This document shows, piece by piece, positions 52,679 to 61,424 of a stretch of DNA of 64,000 nt. The translations under genes and the position numbers were made by a program. Under the pieces are notes generated by a model. It did no database searches. It saw only the letters and a program-made list of their open reading frames with translations, and was not told where the DNA came from. Numbering within the stretch: the stretch's first letter is position 1; every line of letters starts with the position of its first letter. The stretch comes from an uncultured bacterium. GTDB lineage: Bacteria > Bacillota > Clostridia > Lachnospirales > Lachnospiraceae. The stretch lies in the NCBI GenBank assembly GCA_947063875.1, contig CAMSTY010000008.1, positions 1 to 64,000 of the forward strand. The letters run 5' to 3'.

Positions 52679-52704
52679 TGCCCTGCCGCAAAAGCAGCAG
52701 GGCA
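52679..52704 (-). promoter_or_regulatory. Intercistronic hairpin between the binding protein and oppB
   Basis: TGCCCTGC pairs with GCAGGGCA, with a T6 run ten bases further on. It may act as a leaky terminator or message stabiliser, giving more binding protein than permease. Confidence 0.55.
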
Positions 52705-52736
52705 CAGAAAAAACAATCTGGATTTAAAAATAGGAA

Positions 52737-54323
52737 TTAATAATGCACACCGTAAAAGTCGTGCATACTGATGGGCGAAATCACAAAACCCTGCAGATCC
52801 TTATTGCGGGCTACCAGACCCTTCTTGGTGTACAGCGGCACCCAAATGGCATCGTCAGACACGGTCTGAAGAATGGTCTCATAATCCTTCTGCACAGCAG
52901 CCGGATCCCGGTTCACAGCCGCGTCATCCACCAGCTTGTCCACCTCCGGATTCTTGTAGAAGCTGCGGTTTCCGCCGGCGCCCGCATTAGCGCTGATAAA
53001 CAGGGGGCGATAGGTATTATCCGGCTCTGCATTGGCAACCCATCCGGCAATACAGGAATCATGCTCACCCTTGCCGGTCCTCTCGTAGAAGGTGGAAGCC
53101 TCCATCTGCTCAATGTTCATGGTAATGCCCAGCTCCGCCAGGTTTGCCTGAATAATGGTAGCGCTTCTCGCACGAATCTCACCGGCCAGATAACAATTGA
53201 AGGTAAAGCCGTCTGCGTAGCCTGCCTCAGCCAGCAACTCTTTTGCCTTGTCCGGGTTATACTCATAATCCACGGCTGTGTCATAGTAGCCGATAGCAGC
53301 CGTTCCGATGTAGTTGTGGAAGGGATCGCCCTCTCCGTCAATGGCCGCAATCACGATGTCATCCTTCTTGACAGCATAGTTCAGCGCCTGTCTCACCAGC
53401 TTATTGTCAAAGGGTGCCTTCTCCACATTCAAAGCCAGATACTCTACATGGGTAGAATCACACTCATCCAAAGCCAGGCTGGCATTGTCACGGACACGGT
53501 TGGCGTCCGTGGTGTTGAGGTCAATAACCATATCCAGTTCGCCGGTTTCCAGCGCGATGGTTCTGGCTGATTCCTCCGGAATCACCTTAAAGACCAGTCC
53601 GTCATTCTGGGCAGCCGTCTCCGGGTCAAAATAATCGTCAAACTTCACCAGCGTGAAGGAAGCGCCCGGATTCCACTCCTCAAACTTGTAGGGGCCACAC
53701 CCCATAGGCGCGTCCTCCACGGTCTTGCCCTCAGCCTCCAGGCCTTCCACATAGGATTTGCACATAATCGCACATCCGGAATGGTTCAGGGAAGAAATCA
53801 GGGCATTGGAAGGAGTATTCATATGAATGATAAAGTGGGTGTCATCCACCACCTCCACACTGTCAATCATGGATACCAGATGTCCGACCTTCGGAGACTC
53901 CTTCTGCCTCTCCAAAGAGAACTTCACATCCTCGGAGGTCAGGGTCTCGCCGTTATGGAACTTGATTCCCTCCTTCAGGGTGAATTCCACGGTCACGTCA
54001 TCTTTAAACTCCCAGCTTTCTGCCAGATTGCCCGCAAAGGTATTGTCCGGCATCAGTTTGACCAGATTATTGTAAATATGGCGGGTGGCATAGGCAGATA
54101 TGGTGTCATTGTGATTGTGAGGGTCCAAAGAAGTCAGATCGGCCTTGATTCCGATGTTGATCATGGAAGAACCCACGGCCTGGGCGCTCCCCGCCCCGGA
54201 ACCTTCGGCAGCCGCGCCGGAATCCGCGCCTCCGGAAGATGACGGTCCTGAAGATCCGCCGCATGCAGTCAGCAGGCTTACACACATAGCGCCTGCAATC
54301 AATACACTCACTAATTTTCTCAC
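52737..54323 (-). CDS. oppA: Peptide ABC transporter substrate-binding lipoprotein
   Basis: The 528-residue SBP_bac_5 family protein has a signal peptide with lipobox LTAC (Cys21), a Ser/Gly/Ala-rich linker (22-52), and the family segment LTSLDPHNHNDTISAYATRH followed by FTLKEGIKFHNGETLTSEDV. It would capture peptides at the outer face of the membrane. The start is a GTG at 54323 with AAAAGGAG upstream. A TATAAT (minus strand, 54405-54410) with a poor -35 lies in the 127-bp spacer before it and may add an internal start of transcription. Peptide length preference cannot be read from sequence. Confidence 0.92.
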   Translation of the reverse strand: MRKLVSVLIAGAMCVSLLTACGGSSGPSSSGGADSGAAAEGSGAGSAQAVGSSMINIGIKADLTSLDPHNHNDTISAYATRHIYNNLVKLMPDNTFAGNLAESWEFKDDVTVEFTLKEGIKFHNGETLTSEDVKFSLERQKESPKVGHLVSMIDSVEVVDDTHFIIHMNTPSNALISSLNHSGCAIMCKSYVEGLEAEGKTVEDAPMGCGPYKFEEWNPGASFTLVKFDDYFDPETAAQNDGLVFKVIPEESARTIALETGELDMVIDLNTTDANRVRDNASLALDECDSTHVEYLALNVEKAPFDNKLVRQALNYAVKKDDIVIAAIDGEGDPFHNYIGTAAIGYYDTAVDYEYNPDKAKELLAEAGYADGFTFNCYLAGEIRARSATIIQANLAELGITMNIEQMEASTFYERTGKGEHDSCIAGWVANAEPDNTYRPLFISANAGAGGNRSFYKNPEVDKLVDDAAVNRDPAAVQKDYETILQTVSDDAIWVPLYTKKGLVARNKDLQGFVISPISMHDFYGVHY

Positions 54324-54450
54324 TTGTCTTTTCTCCTTTTAGCATGTTTTCTCTTTATCCAGCAATCCCCGCCGCCGGCGTGCTTCGCTGGACATTCTTA
54401 ATCTATTATAAGAAACAGCAAAAAACATGCCGTTTCCTATAACCATCCAA

Positions 54451-55491
54451 TCATGCCTCCGCCAGAAAGGCGGCAAGCAAACGGACTGTATCCATCACCC
54501 CGTCTATATGGGTCCGCTCCATGCCATGAGAACAAAAGGTCCCCATGCCGAAAGCCGCTGCCTGTACATTGTTGCCGGCCCGGACCGCCGCATTGGCATC
54601 CGTTCCGTAACGATAAAAAATATCCACTGCCGCGTCGATTCTCGCCCGCTCTGCCACCTCGATCAAATGGCCGGTCAGATCCCTGTCATAAGGCGAAAAG
54701 TTGTCCTTCACACAGATGGAAACCCTGTCCTCCCTGCCATCGTAATCCTGGCCGATCAGAGCGATATCCAGTGCAATATACTGGCTGACCTGCGGCGGCA
54801 CGTAAGCCCCGCCGTGGTTGATCTCCTCATAATGCGGGAAGGCAAACCACACATTACAGGCCGGTGACAGATCATGATCCTTCATGTACTTGATCACCGC
54901 CAGCGCACAGGCCACACAAGCCTTGTCGTCAATAAAGCGGGATTTGATAAAACCGCTGGGCGTAACCGTAAAATGAGGCTCCAGCCAGATCACATCGCCA
55001 TGGCGAATCCCCAGGGCCCGCACATCCTCCTCCGAGGACACCTTCTCATCCAGCATAAAAATCATAGTATTCTCATTCCGCTCCAGGGTACGGGTATCGT
55101 CAAACACATGTACCGAATGGGACTGGCAGGCCAAAAGCCCCGTATAAGTACGGCCATCCCGGGTCACCACCGTAGCCGTCTCCCCTTCAATGGCATTAAA
55201 GTTGATTCCTCCCAGATTGCGGGTACGGATCATACCATCCTTGTCGATCCGGCGCACCATCAGTCCCAGGGTATCCAGATGGGCCCCCACGCAGATAGTC
55301 CTTGTGTTATCTTTCCCCGGCACCTTGATATAGCCGGTCCTCTTGTTGTCAAACTCCACCTCATACCCCAGCTCCCCGGCATACCGCACCAGAAGCGGAT
55401 TCACCTCATCATAATACCCCACCGGACTGGGAGTACAAATAAAATCTTCCATGGCCTTCAAAAGATATTCCTGATCAATTTCGTGTTCCAT
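54451..55491 (-). CDS. M42 family metallopeptidase (aminopeptidase), copy 2
   Basis: The 346-residue product is a paralogue of the M42 enzyme at 47733-48773, of equal length and with the same ligand motifs: VGAHLDTLGLMV, RFIDDKACVA and FPHYEEINHGG (Asn where copy 1 has Gly), and TFCSHGMERTH. The ATG at 55491 has CAGGAGG upstream. It is the first gene of the operon, so peptide uptake genes are enclosed by two aminopeptidases. Confidence 0.92.
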   Translation of the reverse strand: MEHEIDQEYLLKAMEDFICTPSPVGYYDEVNPLLVRYAGELGYEVEFDNKRTGYIKVPGKDNTRTICVGAHLDTLGLMVRRIDKDGMIRTRNLGGINFNAIEGETATVVTRDGRTYTGLLACQSHSVHVFDDTRTLERNENTMIFMLDEKVSSEEDVRALGIRHGDVIWLEPHFTVTPSGFIKSRFIDDKACVACALAVIKYMKDHDLSPACNVWFAFPHYEEINHGGAYVPPQVSQYIALDIALIGQDYDGREDRVSICVKDNFSPYDRDLTGHLIEVAERARIDAAVDIFYRYGTDANAAVRAGNNVQAAAFGMGTFCSHGMERTHIDGVMDTVRLLAAFLAEA

Positions 55492-55516
55492 CACGTCCTC
55501 CTGTAAATATTGATAT

Positions 55517-55547
55517 CTTATAGCAAGACATTTTCTCACTTATACAA
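55517..55547 (-). promoter_or_regulatory. Probable promoter of the M42-opp operon
   Basis: Minus strand: extended -10 TGC-TATAAG (55517-55525) with a possible -35 TTGTAT (55542-55547) at a 19-bp spacing. Confidence 0.45.
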
Positions 55548-55654
55548 CAGAATTTAACAAATTACTATGGTAAAATACACTTTTTCACGGCAATTTTTTC
55601 AACAGAGGATATTAAGGGGGGATTTTCTTAACCCTTTTTTTACGCCTCATAAAA

Positions 55655-55683
55655 TTGTATTCCTTCAAATTTTATGTTAAAGT
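55655..55683 (+). promoter_or_regulatory. Sigma-A promoter of the activase gene
   Basis: -35 TTGTAT (55655-55660), 17-bp spacer, -10 TAAAGT (55678-55683). Confidence 0.55.
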
Positions 55684-55701
55684 ATCGTTGCATTCTTTTT
55701 T

Positions 55702-55726
55702 GCTTCGCAGGAACATCCTGTGAAGC
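55702..55726 (+). promoter_or_regulatory. Leader hairpin upstream of the activase gene
   Basis: GCTTCGCAGG pairs with CCTGTGAAGC (one G-U pair) with a 5-base loop. It lies in the expected leader and has no T run. Confidence 0.45.
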
Positions 55727-55810
55727 AGGCTTCTTTCAAATGTTTGCATAAATGTTTATCAGCGGTAAACCGCAACGGAAAGATAAGGAGGCAGGGAATT
55801 TCCCGCAAAT

Positions 55811-58800
55811 ATGAATTTACATAACACGAACGCTTTAGGCATTGATATCGGCTCCACCACAGTGAAGATTGCCATTATGGAGGGGAGCCGGATTATTTTT
55901 TCTGACTATGAACGGCACTATGCCAACATCCAGGAGACGCTGGCCCTTCTCTTGTCCCGGGCCCGGGAACGTCTGGGAGAAATCCTGGTTCGGCCCGGCA
56001 TCACCGGCTCAGGCGGGCTGGCCCTCTCCAAGCATCTGCATATTCCATTTACCCAGGAGGTAGTGGCAGTCGCTTCCGCCTTAAAGGCTGAGGCGCCCCA
56101 GACAGATGTCGCCATCGAACTGGGAGGCGAGGACGCCAAGATCATCTACTTTACCGGCGGCATTGACCAGCGGATGAACGGCATCTGCGCCGGCGGCACC
56201 GGCTCTTTTATCGACCAGATGGCCTCTCTTTTGCAGACCGACGCCGCCGGGCTTAATCAGTATGCAGAAAATTATCAGATGATCTATCCCATCGCCGCCC
56301 GGTGCGGCGTGTTTGCCAAGTCCGATATCCAGCCATTGATCAATGAAGGAGCCACCAGAGAAGACCTGGCTGCCTCCATTTTCCAGGCCGTGGTCAACCA
56401 GACCATCAGCGGGCTGGCCTGCGGCAAGCCTATCCGGGGAACCGTGGCATTCCTGGGCGGGCCTCTTCATTTCCTGCCCCAGCTGCGCCGCGCTTTCATC
56501 CGCACGCTGAACCTGGACAGTGAGCACATCGTAGCGCCAGAGCATTCCCATCTCTTTGCCGCTGCCGGCGCGGCCATGAACGCAGAAGGAGAGGACATTT
56601 CCTTAAGCGACATGGTCAGCCGCCTGAATGCCGGCATCCGGATGGACGCGGAGATCAATCGGATGGAACCCTTGTTCTCCTCCCAGGAGGATTATGATGC
56701 GTTCTGCCGGCGCCATGGTTGCCACTGTGTAAAGACCGGCGATCTTTCCTCCTATAAGGGCAACTGCTACCTGGGGATTGACGCCGGTTCCACCACCACT
56801 AAGGTCGCACTGGTAGGGGAGGACGGAAGCCTGCTCTACCGCTTCTATTCCAACAACAACGGCAGTCCCCTGGCCACGGCTATCCGCGCCATGGAGGAGA
56901 TCCGCACCCTCCTTCCCAAGGAGGCCAATCTGGCCTGGTCCTGCTCCACCGGCTATGGCGAGGCTCTACTAAAATCCGCCTTCCTATTAGACGAAGGGGA
57001 AGTGGAGACGATCTCCCACTACTATGCCGCGGCGTTTTTTGAGCCGGAAGTGGACTGTATCCTGGACATTGGCGGGCAGGACATGAAATGTATCAAGATC
57101 AAGGACGGAACCGTTGACAGCGTTCAGCTGAACGAGGCCTGCTCCTCCGGCTGCGGCTCCTTCATCGAAACCTTTGCCAAATCCTTGAATTACCAGGTGG
57201 AAGATTTTGCCCGGGAAGCCCTTTTTGCCGCCAATCCTACGGACCTTGGAACCCGCTGCACGGTATTCATGAACTCCAACGTCAAGCAGGCGCAGAAAGA
57301 AGGCGCCTGTGTGGCTGATATTTCCGCCGGACTGGCCTATTCCGTCATCAAGAACGCCCTTTTTAAGGTTATCAAAATCACCAATGCCTCGGACCTGGGC
57401 CGTCATGTGGTGGTGCAGGGCGGCACCTTCTACAACGACGCGGTTCTGCGCAGCTTCGAGAAAATCTCCGGCTGCGAGGCTGTGCGTCCGGACATCGCCG
57501 GCATCATGGGCGCTTTCGGCGCGGCATTGATTGCCAGGGAGCGGCATAACCGTTCCCAAAAGACCTCCATGATGGCGCTGGATAAGATCATTTCCCTCCA
57601 GTACGAGACCTCCATGACTCGCTGCAAAGGCTGTACCAACCATTGTGTGCTGACCGTCAACCGCTTTGAGGGAGGCCGGCAGTATGTCAGCGGCAACCGC
57701 TGCGAACGGGGACTGGGAAAAGAAAAGTCACGAAAAGAGATTCCCAATCTTTTCGATTACAAATACCACCGGATGTTTGATTACGAATCTCTGACTCCGG
57801 ATATTGCCCCCAGAGGAATCATCGGGATTCCCCGGGTGCTGAACATGTACGAGAACTTCCCCTTCTGGGCCGTATTTTTCCGGGAACTGGGATTTTCCGT
57901 GGTTCTCTCCCCCCAGTCCACCAGAAAAATATACGAGCTGGGAATCGAGTCCATCCCCAGCGAATCCGAGTGTTACCCGGCCAAGCTGGTTCACGGCCAT
58001 ATTTCCTGGCTGATCAAGCAGGGGATCAAGGAGATTTTTTATCCCTGTATCCCCTATGAACGGAACGAGACCCCAAAAGCCGGCAACCATTTCAACTGCC
58101 CCATGGTCACCTCCTACGCTGAAAATATCAAAAACAACGTGGAGGAACTGACGGAACTGGATATTCATTTTATGAATCCCTTTTTCGCCTTCACCAACGA
58201 GGAGATCCTGACAAAACAGCTGATCGTGGAGATCGGAAAGGAATACCACATTTCCTCTGTTGAAATCCAGAAGGCGGCCCATGCCGGCTGGGAGGAATTG
58301 TTCAAATCCCGCCGTGATATGGAAAAAAAGGGAGAAGAGACCATCGCCTGGCTGAAGGAGCACAACCAGCACGGCATTGTACTGGCCGGCCGCCCCTATC
58401 ACGCAGACCCGGAGATTCACCACGGGATTCCGGAACTGATTACCTCCTACGGACTGGCCGTGCTGACCGAGGATTCCGTCTCTCACCTGGCAGACGCCGA
58501 GCGGCCCCTGGTGGTAACGGACCAGTGGATGTACCACTCCCGCTTATACCGGGCCGCCACCGTTGTCAAGCAGAACGATTTTTTGGACCTGATCCAGCTG
58601 AATTCCTTTGGCTGCGGCTTAGACGCGGTGACCACGGATCAGGTCCAGGAGATTCTCACCAGTTCCGACAAGATCTACACGGTGCTGAAAATAGACGAGG
58701 TGAATAACTTAGGCGCCGCCCGCATCCGGATTCGCTCCCTGATCGCCGCCCTGCGTGTGCGCCGTCAGAAGCACTATGAACGCCATGTGGTGTCCAGCGC

Positions 58801-60049
58801 CTACAACCGGATTCTTTTCACCAAAGAGATGAAAAAGGATTATACCCTTCTTTGTCCCCAGATGTCCCCCATCCATTTCGATCTGTTGGAGCCTGCCTTA
58901 AGGGCCTTTGGCTACCGGATGGAGGTTCTCAAAAATGACACCCGCTCTGCCATCGACGTAGGACTGCAGTACGTCAACAACGACGCCTGCTACCCCTCTC
59001 TGATCGTCATCGGGCAGGTGATGGAGGCGCTCCTCTCCGGCAGATATGACCTGAACCACACTGCTGTGCTTATGAGCCAGACCGGCGGCGGCTGCCGGGC
59101 CTCCAACTATATCGGCTTTATCCGCCGGGCCCTGGAAAAAGCAGGCATGCCCCAGATTCCGGTAATCTCGGTAAATGCCAACGGCATGGAAACCAACCCC
59201 GGCTTTACCATTACCCCGGCGTTAGTCACTAAGGCCATGCAGGCCATTGTGTACGGCGACGTATTCATGCGGGTTCTGTACGCCACCCGCCCCTATGAGC
59301 AGGAAGCCGGTTCCGCCAACGCTCTCCATGATAGATGGAAAGGCAACTGCATCCGCAGCCTGTCCACCAGGGCCGCCAATATGATCGACTTTGGCCGGAA
59401 CATCCGGGGCATTATCCGGGATTTTGACACGCTGCCCAGATTGAATATCCAAAAACCCCGGGTAGGCATTGTGGGGGAAATCCTGGTAAAGTTCTCTCCC
59501 CTGGCCAACAACCACATCGTGGAGCTGCTGGAGTCGGAAGGCGCAGAAGCCGTCATGCCGGATCTGATGGACTTCCTCCTCTATTGCTTCTACAACAGCA
59601 ATTTTAAAGCAGAACACCTGGGAGGCAGGCAGTCCAGAGCCTGGCTGTGCAACTTAGGGATCTCTCTTTTGGAATATCTGCGCAAAGTGGCCCGCAAGGA
59701 ACTGGAAAGGAGCACCCACTTCACCCCTCCCTCCCGGATTCGGGAACTGGCCGCCATGGCCCAGGACTTTGTCTCTTTAGGCAACCAAACCGGCGAGGGG
59801 TGGTTTTTGACCGGCGAAATGTTGGAACTAATTCACAGCGGCGTAAAAAATATTGTCTGCACCCAGCCCTTCGGCTGCCTGCCCAATCACATTGTAGGCA
59901 AGGGCGTTATCAAGGAACTGAGGCGCAAGCACCCCGGCTCCAATATCATCGCCGTAGACTATGACCCGGGCGCCAGCGAGGTCAATCAGCTGAACCGGAT
60001 TAAGCTTATGCTGGCCACCGCCCAGAAAAACATGCCGGAATGTGTGTGA
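55811..60049 (+). CDS. Large double-domain acyl-CoA dehydratase activase (2-hydroxyglutaryl-CoA dehydratase activator family)
   Basis: The 1412-residue protein carries two ASKHA ATPase/activase domains in tandem. Domain 1 has [14 protein letters not shown] (9-22), with cluster-type Cys126 (CAGGTGSF) and Cys165 ([10 protein letters not shown]). Domain 2 has [15 protein letters not shown] (321-335), with Cys444/448 and Cys483. A four-cysteine patch (605, 608, 612, 631) begins the DUF2229 region, followed by an HgdB-like C-terminal half. Small activases pass one electron to a dehydratase with ATP hydrolysis; these giant relatives have no established substrate. The SD AGGAGG is 19 bases from the ATG, with no alternative in-frame start. 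No dehydratase subunits are adjacent. Confidence 0.88.
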   Translation: MNLHNTNALGIDIGSTTVKIAIMEGSRIIFSDYERHYANIQETLALLLSRARERLGEILVRPGITGSGGLALSKHLHIPFTQEVVAVASALKAEAPQTDVAIELGGEDAKIIYFTGGIDQRMNGICAGGTGSFIDQMASLLQTDAAGLNQYAENYQMIYPIAARCGVFAKSDIQPLINEGATREDLAASIFQAVVNQTISGLACGKPIRGTVAFLGGPLHFLPQLRRAFIRTLNLDSEHIVAPEHSHLFAAAGAAMNAEGEDISLSDMVSRLNAGIRMDAEINRMEPLFSSQEDYDAFCRRHGCHCVKTGDLSSYKGNCYLGIDAGSTTTKVALVGEDGSLLYRFYSNNNGSPLATAIRAMEEIRTLLPKEANLAWSCSTGYGEALLKSAFLLDEGEVETISHYYAAAFFEPEVDCILDIGGQDMKCIKIKDGTVDSVQLNEACSSGCGSFIETFAKSLNYQVEDFAREALFAANPTDLGTRCTVFMNSNVKQAQKEGACVADISAGLAYSVIKNALFKVIKITNASDLGRHVVVQGGTFYNDAVLRSFEKISGCEAVRPDIAGIMGAFGAALIARERHNRSQKTSMMALDKIISLQYETSMTRCKGCTNHCVLTVNRFEGGRQYVSGNRCERGLGKEKSRKEIPNLFDYKYHRMFDYESLTPDIAPRGIIGIPRVLNMYENFPFWAVFFRELGFSVVLSPQSTRKIYELGIESIPSESECYPAKLVHGHISWLIKQGIKEIFYPCIPYERNETPKAGNHFNCPMVTSYAENIKNNVEELTELDIHFMNPFFAFTNEEILTKQLIVEIGKEYHISSVEIQKAAHAGWEELFKSRRDMEKKGEETIAWLKEHNQHGIVLAGRPYHADPEIHHGIPELITSYGLAVLTEDSVSHLADAERPLVVTDQWMYHSRLYRAATVVKQNDFLDLIQLNSFGCGLDAVTTDQVQEILTSSDKIYTVLKIDEVNNLGAARIRIRSLIAALRVRRQKHYERHVVSSAYNRILFTKEMKKDYTLLCPQMSPIHFDLLEPALRAFGYRMEVLKNDTRSAIDVGLQYVNNDACYPSLIVIGQVMEALLSGRYDLNHTAVLMSQTGGGCRASNYIGFIRRALEKAGMPQIPVISVNANGMETNPGFTITPALVTKAMQAIVYGDVFMRVLYATRPYEQEAGSANALHDRWKGNCIRSLSTRAANMIDFGRNIRGIIRDFDTLPRLNIQKPRVGIVGEILVKFSPLANNHIVELLESEGAEAVMPDLMDFLLYCFYNSNFKAEHLGGRQSRAWLCNLGISLLEYLRKVARKELERSTHFTPPSRIRELAAMAQDFVSLGNQTGEGWFLTGEMLELIHSGVKNIVCTQPFGCLPNHIVGKGVIKELRRKHPGSNIIAVDYDPGASEVNQLNRIKLMLATAQKNMPECV

Positions 60050-60114
60050 TCCGGATAAAATCCTGATAAAAAAAGTCAATCAAAACCCTGATTGAACAAT
60101 GTACGCTGGAAGAG

Positions 60115-60849
60115 TTGAAAGATATGCAGAAGGGAATAGAGATGAATGGAAAGCTGGCCGATTATGGCCTGGAACATTCCCTGGGAATCGGTCTTGCCGC
60201 CTCTCTTCAGAAGCAGCTGCACAACGGCGCCTTAGGGGACAGCCTTTTTGGCCGTACGATGGTGCGGGTTGCCAGCAGCGCAGAAGGAAGAATGAGCGGA
60301 TGTCCCTATGCAGTCATGAGCAGCGCCGGCAGCGGCAACCATGGCATCACTGCCATCATTCCGGTCGTGGAAACCGCAAAATATCTGAAAGCCTCCCAGG
60401 AACAGCTGGTAAAGGCGCTTGCCTTTTCCCACATTTTGAATGTCTATATTAAATGTTACACCGGCAAACTGTCCGCTACCTGCGGCTGCGGCGTATCAGC
60501 AGCAACTGCCGCCTCAGCAGCCATGGTCTGGCTGATGGGCGGCAGTGACAGGCAAATCGGAAATACCATTATCAATATGAGCGGAAACCTGACCGGCATG
60601 ATCTGCGACGGGGGCAAAATCGGATGCGCATTAAAGCTTGCCACGGCCACCAATGCAGCTATGATGAGCGCCCACCTCGCCATGTCCGACGTCGTGCTCC
60701 AGGCCACGGACGGGATCTGCGGCAACACGCCGGAAGAAGCCATCCGCAACATGGGACGAGTCAGCAATCCCGGCATGACCCTGACCGACCAGACCATCCT
60801 TGACATCATGATGGAGAAAGATCAGGTCTCCGGATATTCGACGATGTAA
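60115..60849 (+). CDS. C-terminal half of a UPF0597/L-cysteine desulfidase-like protein (5'-truncated)
   Basis: Full-length relatives (YhaM/CyuA type, about 430 residues) are Fe-S dependent desulfidases or serine-dehydratase-like enzymes. Here only the second half is present: [50 protein letters not shown] and [20 protein letters not shown]. The N-terminal half with the conserved GCTEP cysteine is missing, although the frame is open back to about 60068. The start is uncertain: TTG at 60115, or ATG at 60142 with AAGGGA upstream. The 3' end overlaps the convergent phosphoesterase gene by 28 bases. It is probably a decaying gene, but a stand-alone domain cannot be ruled out. Confidence 0.65.
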   Translation: MKDMQKGIEMNGKLADYGLEHSLGIGLAASLQKQLHNGALGDSLFGRTMVRVASSAEGRMSGCPYAVMSSAGSGNHGITAIIPVVETAKYLKASQEQLVKALAFSHILNVYIKCYTGKLSATCGCGVSAATAASAAMVWLMGGSDRQIGNTIINMSGNLTGMICDGGKIGCALKLATATNAAMMSAHLAMSDVVLQATDGICGNTPEEAIRNMGRVSNPGMTLTDQTILDIMMEKDQVSGYSTM

Positions 60850-61424
60850 TAATCATAGGCGTTAACCACCATCGTCTCCCCCACCTGGTCCACCCGTTTG
60901 AATCCCGTTCCATAATTGGCATGGACATGCCCATGGACAAACAATTTCGGCCGATACTGCCGGATCAGATCAGCAAAACAGGCAAATCCCCGATGAGGCA
61001 AGTCCTCCAGGTCATTGATTCCCGCCGCCGGTGCATGGGAAACCAGAATATCAAACCCCCGGTTTCTTTTCAGTTTCCACCATAACCGGCGGATTCTCCG
61101 GCGCATCTCCCGCTCCGTATATTGATTCTCCGCCTGCGGGAGATAGCGCATAGATCCTCCCAGTCCCAGAATCCGGATTCCCCGGTAAACAAAAATACTG
61201 TCTTCAATGCAAACGCACCCGCCATAGGCATCCCCGCTGTACGGCTGATCATGATTTCCCATCACAAACAATACCGGCGCGCTGGAAATACTGGCAAAAA
61301 AATCCAGATAATTCTGTTTCAGGTCTCCGCAGGCCAGAATCAATTCCACCCCTTCGATCTTCTCCGGCGAAAAATATTCATACAAGGATTTTGATTCACA
61401 GTCTGCCAGTACCAGAATTTTCAA
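60822..61424 (-). CDS. Calcineurin-like metallophosphoesterase
   Basis: The 200-residue product has the metal-binding pattern of the family: an altered first motif [11 protein letters not shown] (D-x-E rather than D-x-H), [15 protein letters not shown], a SHAPAAG and HGHVHANYG. The start is a TTG at 61424, with GGAGGAG seven bases upstream, inside the 3' end of the ParB-like/BMP gene, so the two genes overlap by 29 bases and are translationally coupled. The substrate is unknown. Confidence 0.82.
   Translation of the reverse strand: MKILVLADCESKSLYEYFSPEKIEGVELILACGDLKQNYLDFFASISSAPVLFVMGNHDQPYSGDAYGGCVCIEDSIFVYRGIRILGLGGSMRYLPQAENQYTEREMRRRIRRLWWKLKRNRGFDILVSHAPAAGINDLEDLPHRGFACFADLIRQYRPKLFVHGHVHANYGTGFKRVDQVGETMVVNAYDYYIVEYPET

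Larger units (their letters stand above)
55492..55810. other. Divergent control region between the M42-opp operon and the activase gene
   Basis: It holds a minus-strand promoter (55517-55547), a plus-strand promoter (55655-55683), a leader hairpin (55702-55726) and an 11-nt palindrome GGGAATTTCCC (55796-55806) between the SD and the activase ATG. No gene is seen. Confidence 0.6.

Noticed and set aside
55545-55572. AATTT-N3-AAATT palindrome upstream of the M42-opp operon as a CodY box
   Set aside because: Alignment to AATTTTCWGAAAATT matches only the outer arms, so it is no better than chance in this AT-rich stretch.
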